From NCBI GenBank assembly GCA_021774355.1, contig JAJFJE010000156.1, forward strand, positions 1 through 13,628: a DNA stretch of 13,628 nt. Direction: 5' to 3'. Shown piece by piece: positions 7,696-13,628 of the stretch. Source of the stretch: Alphaproteobacteria bacterium. GTDB taxonomy: Bacteria; Pseudomonadota; Alphaproteobacteria; Zavarziniales; Zavarziniaceae. Under the pieces are notes generated by a model. That model ran no database searches. It was given only the letters and a program-made list of their open reading frames with translations, and was not told the DNA's origin. The position numbers were made by a program, and so were the translations under genes. Within the stretch, counting starts at the first letter, position 1. The number at the start of each line of letters is the position of its first letter.

Positions 7696-8671
7696 GTTGC
7701 TGGCACGCTTCGCGGAGGAGACCTTCTGGCTCGCCCGCAATCTGGAGCGGGCCGAGAACCTCGCCCGCATCCTCGACGTCAACGAGACCTTCAGCCGGGA
7801 CGCCCGGGGCTCGCAGAACTGGCCGTCGATCGTTCATCTCCACGCCGATACCGAACGCTTCTTCAAGAAGCACCAGGCGGCCACCGCCAACACGGTGATC
7901 CACTATTATACGCTGGACCCCGACAACCCCAGTTCGATCATTTCCTGTCTCAGCGCCGCGCGGGCCGGCGCCCGCACGCTGCGGCCGCTGATCTCGACCG
8001 AGTTGTGGACCCAGATCAATGTCTTCCACGCCTGGTTCAAAACCCTGACGCCGAGCGATATCGGCCGCAGCGACCTGTCGCGCCTGTGCGCCCGCATCAA
8101 GGAAGGCTGCCAGACCCATACCGGCATCCTGGAAGGCACGCTGTACCGGGACGAAAGCTGGCATTTCTACGAGCTTGGCAAATATATCGAGCGGGCCGAC
8201 CAGACCACCCGCCTGCTCGACATCAAATATCACATGCTGCTGCCCAGCGTTGCCGATGTCGGCTCGCCGCTGGACGTCAGCCAGTGGAATGCCCTGCTGC
8301 GCTCGGCCGCCGGCTATCACGCCTTTCGCCGGGTCCATCCCCGCGGCATGAGCCCGGGCGGGGTTGCCGGCTTCCTGATCTTCAACCCCAGCTTCCCCCG
8401 TTCGGTGATGCTGTCGGTGACCACGGTGGAAGAGATCCTGGGCCGCCTGCGCCAGCGCTATGGTCTGCGCAGCGGCTATACCGCGCTCGAGGTCCTGGAC
8501 GGAATCCGCGGCACCCTGGCCAGCGGCGATATCCACGACCTGCTGCGCTCGGGCCTGCACGAGTTTCTGGATTGGATCCAGGTCCAACTGATCAAGGTCA
8601 CCGATGCCCTGGGCGAGGCCTATTTCGGCCATCCGCCCGCCACCGAAGGCCAGAGCCAGGAGCAGCAATAG
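7688..8671 (+). CDS. Stand-alone alpha-E domain protein (DUF403)
   Basis: 327 residues, matching the usual 310-330 of the family. It is all-helical in character, with two related helices: FWLARNLERAE (13-23) and YELGKYIERAD near 168. Other family segments are SDLSRLCARIKEGCQTHTG and GGVAGFLIFNPSFPRS. Alpha-E proteins nearly always sit beside a circularly permuted ATP-grasp gene and are thought to act with it, but no activity is proven. Start choice is uncertain: the frame has no ATG or GTG near here. TTG 7688 (8-base overlap) gives MARLLARFAEE; TTG 7697, one base after the ATP-grasp stop, gives MLARFAEE, which resembles typical family N-termini better. Neither has a ribosome site, so translation probably depends on termination of the upstream gene. 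The downstream neighbour is convergent tamB. Confidence 0.93.
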   Translation: MARLLARFAEETFWLARNLERAENLARILDVNETFSRDARGSQNWPSIVHLHADTERFFKKHQAATANTVIHYYTLDPDNPSSIISCLSAARAGARTLRPLISTELWTQINVFHAWFKTLTPSDIGRSDLSRLCARIKEGCQTHTGILEGTLYRDESWHFYELGKYIERADQTTRLLDIKYHMLLPSVADVGSPLDVSQWNALLRSAAGYHAFRRVHPRGMSPGGVAGFLIFNPSFPRSVMLSVTTVEEILGRLRQRYGLRSGYTALEVLDGIRGTLASGDIHDLLRSGLHEFLDWIQVQLIKVTDALGEAYFGHPPATEGQSQEQQ

Positions 8672-8711
8672 GGGTCTCGCACGCACCATGCGCGATGGCC
8701 GAAGCGATATG

Positions 8712-8749
8712 CCTCCTGCACCGCGGCCGGCTGGCCGCGGTGCGGGAGG
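8712..8749. terminator. Strong hairpin between convergent genes, probable bidirectional terminator
   Basis: In the 90-bp gap between the alpha-E stop (8671) and the tamB stop (8762), bases 8712-8728 pair with 8733-8749 around the tetraloop GGCT. The stem is 17 bp with a single T-G wobble (8717/8744) and includes the GC-rich core CACCGCGGCC. No T-run follows on either strand, so it is not a classical Rho-independent terminator, but its position and strength fit transcript-end formation for both operons. The rest of the gap shows nothing notable. Confidence 0.55.
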
Positions 8750-8761
8750 GCCCCCGGCCGC

Positions 8762-11700
8762 TCAATAATCGAATTTGTAGTTCAGGCCGATGCCGGTCTT
8801 GGCCGGTGCCCCGACCGAGCCTTCGATGGTCACCCGCGGATAGATCTCGACCTCGACCGTGACGGCGCTCGAATCCGGCGTCATGCCCTGTTCGAAGCCA
8901 AGGAACACGCCGTCGGCGACATAGCGTCCGGCGGACAGGGAGGTCCCGGCCAGGGCCCCGGCCGACTTGCCGTCCTTGCTGGCCTCGTCGGGCGCGGAAT
9001 CGTCCGATCCGATATCCAGCCGGTCGAGGCCCAAAGTGTCGCGCACGGCGCCGAGCACGACCGAGCCGCCGCGGCCGGACAGTTCCAGGGCGGTCTGGGC
9101 CAGGCGGATGGCCTGGCTGGCCGTCAGATTGGCCACCGACGAGCCGAACAGGACCCGGCTCAGGACCTCGTCCGACGGCAGCACCGGATCGGATGACAGC
9201 GCGATCTTCACGGCATTGGCGGGCCCGGCGACCGTCACCTTGGCCGTAATGTCGTCGGCCGGGGCGCTCGCCACGACCAGCAACTGGGGCGGCGCCTTCA
9301 GCCCGGAGGGGAAGGTCAGGGCGCCTTCCTCGATCCTGAAATCCCGGCCGGCCAGGGCAAAGGTGCCGCGCACCACTTGCAGCCCGCCGGCAATTTCGGG
9401 CGCCACGCTGGTGCCGCCGACCGTGATCTTGCCGCGCCACTCGCTGTCCAGGCCGCGGCCGCGGACGAAAAACTGCCCCGGAACGTCGACCGACAGGTCC
9501 AGCTTGACCAGGCCGCCGCCGCTGCCCTGGGGCGCTATCGGTTCCGGGGTCTGTTCGGGGTCGCGCACCGCGACCTCGGGAACCGAGGGCGGCAGGGTCG
9601 CGGCGATGCCGACCTGGCCCTGGCGCACGGTCAGGGCGCCGGCCAGGCGCAGATCATCCAGCGGTCCGGCCAGGGTCAGGTCGGCATCGCCCCGGGTGGT
9701 CAGCAGTTCCAGGCCGGTGAACCGGAACTTGCGGGCCTCGAGCGTGGTATCGATGCGCGGCTGGGCGCCGAGCCGGAGCGATCCGGCCAGGGCCAGGGTG
9801 CCGCCGTCGCCGTCGGTGCCCTGTAGTTTCTCGATCGTCAGATGATCGCCGTCCAGCGCCACGCTCATCTCCAGCTGGCGCAGCGATAGTCCGGTGGTGC
9901 CGTTGTCGACCCGGCCGTTGGCGATGGTCGCGCGGCCGTCCAGGACCGGCGCCGTCAGGCTGCCGCGGGCCCGCGCATCGACCTTGACCCGGCCGCGCAT
10001 CCGGGTTTCCCCGACTGGCGCCAGGGCCGACAGGCGGGCCAGGTCGGCATCCACCGCCAAAGTGAGGTCGATGCCGCCGTCGTCGCGGGGCAAAGGCAGG
10101 CCCGAAGCGGTCGAAATCGGGAGCGTGCCGCCAAGGTCGAGGGTGCTGTCGGCGATGCCGGTGATCGCCGCCGCCACCTGCGCGCTATCGCCGCCCCAGT
10201 CGACCCGGGCGGTCAGGCCCAGCGGCGCGAGATCGCGGGCGGCAATCACCAGGTCCTGGTCGGTGCCGGGCTGGACCTTGGTCAGGGTCAGGGCCAGATG
10301 GCCGGTGCCGCCGTCGACGGCAAGGCTGCCGTCGACCGTGCCGGACGGCAGGCGAGGACCCGCCAGGGGACGAAAATCCGCCAGGGCGATCCGTTCGAGA
10401 ACCAGCCGGCCCTTGGGCCTGGCACCCAGCGCCAGGGCGCCCGACAGCCGGCCGGCGCCGAAGCGCAGGGCCAGATCATCGACTGCCGGCGCCGCGCCGA
10501 GGGTGATGGTGGCCGGTCGTTCCAGCCGCAGCGGCCGGTCCCCCAGCATCCCGTCGAGCTGCGCCACCGTGATCGTGGGGACCCCGGCCATCGCCACCTC
10601 GGCGGTGGCGTTGAGCCGCGCCGCGGCGGGCAGCGTGCCGGCCGCCGCGACCTGCAGGGTCAGGGCGGTGAAGCTTTTCGCCGCCACGTCGAGCGTCAGC
10701 TTGTCCAGGGTCCGAGGCCCCGCGCTGCCATGGCCGGCTGTGAGACGCGCCGTGCCACGGCCCGCCCCCAGCAGGTCGTCGAGCCGGGCCTCGACGGCGA
10801 GGGTCGCCAGGCGCAACGCGCCCTGGCGCAGGTCGGCGCCCTGGAGGTCGAGGTCGAGGCCCTGGCCGCCGCCCCGTTCGGTCAGCACGATCGTGCCGTC
10901 GATGCGGCCGCCCAAGGGGCCGCCGGCGAGGCCGGAAAGCGCGGCCAGGTCCTTGGCTGCGAGGACCAGGCGGCCCTTGGCCGTCCCCTGCGCGAAGCCA
11001 TAGTCGACGGCGCCGGCCATGGTCACCCCGAGGCCCTTGGCCGCCAGCCCGGACAGCGCCAGGCCATCGGCTGCGACGCTGACCTGGCTCGATACGGTCA
11101 CGGGCCAGGCACCGCCGCTGACCAGGTTGAAAGTCCCGGTCGAGCGGCCGTCGCTGCGCGGCTCGGCATGGAGGGTGACCGATGGCATCCCAAGGTCCTG
11201 GCCCGCGACGACCACCTTCGAGCCGCTCAGGTCGAGATCGACGGCCGGCTCGGTCAAACGGCCCTTCGCCGAGCCGGTCAGGCGCACGGCGCCGGCATAG
11301 TCGGTCCCCAGCACAGCGAGGTCGGGCAGGGCGCCGTCGAGCGCCAGGTCGAGGCTTGCCTGATCCAGATCCCCGGTGCCCGAAGCGTTGAACTGGCCGC
11401 CGCCGAAGACCGCCTCCAGGGATGCCAGGGTGACCGCCGGCCCGGCGATCGCACCGGCGGCGGTCAGGCGGGGTGCCGGGCCGAGCAGTCCGCCCAGGGC
11501 GCCGGCCCCGGTGACCGCGGCACCGTCCGCCGCGACGGTGAAGGCGAGCGCGCGGGCGGCCACCGTGCCCTCGACCGTCGCGGCCAGTTGGGCGCGCCCC
11601 TGCAACCCCAGTTCCGGCAGCAAAGCGAGATCCTCCAGGGTGCCGGCCAGTTCGCCCTTGACCCGGTCGAACCCGTCGCTGACCCGGCCCTTGGCCGTGA

Positions 11701-12880
11701 TCGTGGCCGCCGGCATGGTGACGATCAGGCGGTCGATGGTGGCGACCGCAAAGGCCGCATCCAGGGTGGCCTCGACCTGGATCAGGCCGGGGCGCAGGCC
11801 GGCCGGAACCTGTTCGGCGGCCGGCGGCAGGTGGGCGGGGTCGAGGTGGATTTCGGCCGCAATATTGCTCGCGGCGCCGTCGACGACGTGGCCGGTTGCG
11901 ACGAGCCTGGCCAGGGCGGTGGTGACCTCCAGGCGCGTGATGGTGACATCGCGCTCGGTGATCGCCGCGGCCAGGGTCAGGGCGACGGCGTCGCCCACGG
12001 CCGCGCGGAATGCCTCCGGCACCAGCGGGCCGGGCGTCGCGGTGGCGACCAGGGACAGCCCCAGGCCGCCTGCTTCCCCGCCCTGGGGTCGGGCGAGGGT
12101 CACGGTCCCGTCGAAGCGGGCGCCGCCGGCCTCGGCCGCCACCGCCGCCTTGAACCCGTCGATCGGGCCGGTGCCCTTGATGGTCACCCGAATCGCCGTG
12201 TTGTCGCCCAGCCCGGCCAGACGGGCGAGCGGCCCCCCCGGTTCCTCGTCCAAGGCCAGGTCGAGCGCCAGATCGTCGGCGGCCGGGTCGTGGGCGGCAT
12301 CGAGCACCAGCCGGGTCCCGCCATCGGCGGGCAGCAGGGACAGGCGGGCAACGGCGCGCCCGTTCTGCGGGTCGACCCCCAGCCGGCCATCCAGCCGGAA
12401 GCGGGCCGCCCGCCCGGCGACCGCCGGATCGAGATCGATCGCCGCAACCTCCAGCCGGTCGATCGCAAGGCCCTTGGGCAGCGACGGAATGGTGACCAGC
12501 GGCCCGCCGCTGGGCGGCGGTGCGGGCTGGGTCGCCGGCCCGGGCAGGCGCAGCAGGTGAAGCCGGGCGGCGGTCAGCTTCTCGACATGGATGCGGCCGG
12601 TCAGCAGCGCCGCGCCGTCGAGGTCGAGGGCCGCATCCTCGACGACCGCCCAGGGACCCTGGGCATCCCCCAGGATCAGCCGCGACAGCCGCGGGCCGAA
12701 TGGCAGGCTGCCGTCCAGGCCGGCGATCTCGATGGTGAAGTCGGGGCTTGAGACCAGCCCGCTCAGCCAGCCGGCCAGGCTATTCTGGACCGGTCGGACC
12801 TGGACGGCCGCGATCACGGCGACCAGCAGGATGACAAGGCCCGCGGCGATGAGGGCGGCAAGGCGAAGGGCGCGGCGCAT
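8762..12880 (-). CDS. tamB: TamB, translocation and assembly module inner-membrane/periplasmic protein
   Basis: 1372 residues; TamB proteins are commonly 1,200-1,500. An N-terminal signal-anchor (basic MRRALR, then a hydrophobic helix at about residues 8-28) holds it in the inner membrane. The long periplasmic body consists of repetitive beta-strand segments rich in Gly, Ala, Leu and Asp, as expected for the beta-taco fold that spans the periplasm. The last ~340 residues form the TamB C-terminal domain (DUF490), ending GSVGAPAKTGIGLNYKFDY with a terminal aromatic as in the family. TamB works with TamA in outer-membrane protein assembly, and members of this superfamily carry phospholipid to the outer membrane. 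AGGGAGGG sits 7 bases before the ATG (12888-12895). The gene follows tamA by 17 bases, so they are co-transcribed. Confidence 0.95.
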   Translation of the reverse strand: MRRALRLAALIAAGLVILLVAVIAAVQVRPVQNSLAGWLSGLVSSPDFTIEIAGLDGSLPFGPRLSRLILGDAQGPWAVVEDAALDLDGAALLTGRIHVEKLTAARLHLLRLPGPATQPAPPPSGGPLVTIPSLPKGLAIDRLEVAAIDLDPAVAGRAARFRLDGRLGVDPQNGRAVARLSLLPADGGTRLVLDAAHDPAADDLALDLALDEEPGGPLARLAGLGDNTAIRVTIKGTGPIDGFKAAVAAEAGGARFDGTVTLARPQGGEAGGLGLSLVATATPGPLVPEAFRAAVGDAVALTLAAAITERDVTITRLEVTTALARLVATGHVVDGAASNIAAEIHLDPAHLPPAAEQVPAGLRPGLIQVEATLDAAFAVATIDRLIVTMPAATITAKGRVSDGFDRVKGELAGTLEDLALLPELGLQGRAQLAATVEGTVAARALAFTVAADGAAVTGAGALGGLLGPAPRLTAAGAIAGPAVTLASLEAVFGGGQFNASGTGDLDQASLDLALDGALPDLAVLGTDYAGAVRLTGSAKGRLTEPAVDLDLSGSKVVVAGQDLGMPSVTLHAEPRSDGRSTGTFNLVSGGAWPVTVSSQVSVAADGLALSGLAAKGLGVTMAGAVDYGFAQGTAKGRLVLAAKDLAALSGLAGGPLGGRIDGTIVLTERGGGQGLDLDLQGADLRQGALRLATLAVEARLDDLLGAGRGTARLTAGHGSAGPRTLDKLTLDVAAKSFTALTLQVAAAGTLPAAARLNATAEVAMAGVPTITVAQLDGMLGDRPLRLERPATITLGAAPAVDDLALRFGAGRLSGALALGARPKGRLVLERIALADFRPLAGPRLPSGTVDGSLAVDGGTGHLALTLTKVQPGTDQDLVIAARDLAPLGLTARVDWGGDSAQVAAAITGIADSTLDLGGTLPISTASGLPLPRDDGGIDLTLAVDADLARLSALAPVGETRMRGRVKVDARARGSLTAPVLDGRATIANGRVDNGTTGLSLRQLEMSVALDGDHLTIEKLQGTDGDGGTLALAGSLRLGAQPRIDTTLEARKFRFTGLELLTTRGDADLTLAGPLDDLRLAGALTVRQGQVGIAATLPPSVPEVAVRDPEQTPEPIAPQGSGGGLVKLDLSVDVPGQFFVRGRGLDSEWRGKITVGGTSVAPEIAGGLQVVRGTFALAGRDFRIEEGALTFPSGLKAPPQLLVVASAPADDITAKVTVAGPANAVKIALSSDPVLPSDEVLSRVLFGSSVANLTASQAIRLAQTALELSGRGGSVVLGAVRDTLGLDRLDIGSDDSAPDEASKDGKSAGALAGTSLSAGRYVADGVFLGFEQGMTPDSSAVTVEVEIYPRVTIEGSVGAPAKTGIGLNYKFDY

Positions 12881-12887
12881 GATCTTT

Positions 12888-12895
12888 CCCTCCCT
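12888..12895 (-). promoter_or_regulatory. Strong ribosome binding site of tamB
   Basis: Read on the - strand, AGGGAGGG lies 7 bases before the tamB ATG (12878-12880) and just after the tamA stop (12898-12900). It fixes the tamB start and suggests independent, efficient initiation within the tamA-tamB transcript. Confidence 0.7.
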
Positions 12896-12897
12896 GC

Positions 12898-13628
12898 CTA
12901 GAACGCCTGGCCGATGCTGATATAGATCTGCACTATATCGTCACTCTTGCGTTTGCCGACCAGCGGCGTGGCGACGTCCAGGCGCAGCGGCCCGATCGGC
13001 GACAGGTAGCGCAGGCCGAGGCCGGCGCCGACGAACAGGTCGCCGGAAAAATCGGGATAGGCGGTGGGAAAGACGCTGCCGCCGTCGATGAACGGGACGA
13101 GGCCGATCGACCTGGTCACCCGCCAGCGCAGTTCCGCGCCGGCACTGACCAGCGAGCGGCCACCCTTGGGATCGCCGTCATCGTCCAGCGGCCCGGCCTT
13201 CTGATAGGCGAAACCGCGCACCGAATCGCCGCCGCCGGCATAGAAGCGCTTGTCGGCCGGCAATGTCAGGGTGGCGGGGCCGAGGGTCGCCCCGATGCCG
13301 CCGCGGAGGGCGAAGACAAAATCCTTATCCGTGTCGAGGGCGACATAGGTCGATCCCGAAAGGGTGACCGGCAGGAACAGGCCAGCGGGCCCGAGCAGGT
13401 CGTAATAGGGCGTCAGGCCGAGCAGGAGACGGTGGCCCTCGGTGGGGTCCAGGGCGTCGTCGGTGGTGTCGTGCCGGGCGACCAGGGGCAGGCCCAGCAA
13501 GGTGTAGTCCTCGGTCCGCCGGACGTCCCGGATATGGCTCTGTTCCAGGCTGACGGCGCCCGACAGGAACAGCTGCGGGTCGACCCGCCAGTCCACCCCG
13601 CCTGACACGGCCGCCCGGTCGATGTCAT
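12898..13628 (-). CDS. tamA: TamA, Omp85-family outer-membrane barrel protein, 5' end cut by window
   Basis: Only the C-terminal 242 residues lie in the window; full TamA proteins have about 580-650, with POTRA repeats at the N-terminus. The frame is open to the right edge (…DIDRAAVSGGVDWRV), so the GTG at 13608 is not the start. The visible part is the second half of the beta-barrel: alternating strands, LDPTEGHRL, the conserved loop-6 motif VRGF (13210-13221) inside GGDSVRGFAYQ, VPFIDGGSVF, and GLRYLSPIGPLRLDVATPL. It ends QIYISIGQAF with the C-terminal Phe that marks outer-membrane proteins for BAM. It acts in the outer membrane together with TamB, encoded 17 bases downstream. BamA or another Omp85 member is possible from the barrel alone, but the adjacent tamB argues strongly for TamA. 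Confidence 0.93.
   Translation of the reverse strand, partial: DIDRAAVSGGVDWRVDPQLFLSGAVSLEQSHIRDVRRTEDYTLLGLPLVARHDTTDDALDPTEGHRLLLGLTPYYDLLGPAGLFLPVTLSGSTYVALDTDKDFVFALRGGIGATLGPATLTLPADKRFYAGGGDSVRGFAYQKAGPLDDDGDPKGGRSLVSAGAELRWRVTRSIGLVPFIDGGSVFPTAYPDFSGDLFVGAGLGLRYLSPIGPLRLDVATPLVGKRKSDDIVQIYISIGQAF

Noticed and set aside
8686..8698. Small palindrome CCAT-GCGCG-ATGG before the large hairpin
   Set aside because: Only 4 bp of stem; expected by chance in GC-rich DNA.
10298..12751. 817-codon open frame on the + strand opposite tamB
   Set aside because: Its translation is low-complexity (Gly, Arg, Gln, Ala) with no recognisable domain, and it lies wholly antisense to a well-supported tamB. 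Long antisense open frames are expected at this GC content.
13413..13628. Open frame at the right edge on the - strand that starts with ATG
   Set aside because: It is in a different frame from tamA, whose barrel motifs continue unbroken to the edge; the translation is Cys/Trp/Pro-rich noise.
1..13628. tRNA or rRNA genes, CRISPR array, transposase or insertion sequence
   Set aside because: No cloverleaf-like segments, regularly spaced direct repeats or transposase motifs were found by reading both strands. Base composition looks uniform, with no sign of recent transfer.

Overview
The window is high-GC, densely coding DNA, most likely from an alphaproteobacterium of Rhodospirillales type. I infer this from the gene families, base composition and codon use; no rRNA or other marker gene is present to settle it. 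Seven genes are visible, two of them cut by the window edges. I see no tRNA or rRNA gene, insertion sequence or CRISPR array.

Positions 1-8671 hold five genes on the + strand, all from the peptide-amidoligase world often described around the proteasome-like peptidase Anbu. In order they are: a large transglutaminase-DUF2126 (putative GS/GCS-like amidoligase) protein that enters from the left edge; an 854-residue fusion of a circularly permuted ATP-grasp domain and an alpha-E domain; a stand-alone transglutaminase-like protein that overlaps the fusion by 4 bases; a second, separate circularly permuted ATP-grasp protein; and a separate alpha-E protein that overlaps it by 8 bases. The ATP-grasp/alpha-E pair is therefore present twice, once fused and once split. 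The split copy keeps textbook ATP-grasp residues, while the fused copy has lost them. By inference, these cytoplasmic proteins form or modify a peptide-like product (amidoligase and ATP-grasp for amide bonds, transglutaminase-fold enzymes for cleavage or transfer). No Anbu peptidase gene is in the window, and no substrate can be read from the sequence.

Positions 8672-8761 are a short convergent gap with a strong 17-bp hairpin, probably a shared terminator. Positions 8762-13628 hold, on the - strand, the end of tamA (Omp85-type outer-membrane barrel) followed 17 bases later by a complete tamB (1372-residue AsmA/TamB-like envelope protein). This pair serves outer-membrane assembly or lipid transport and looks like a separate operon unrelated to the upstream cluster.
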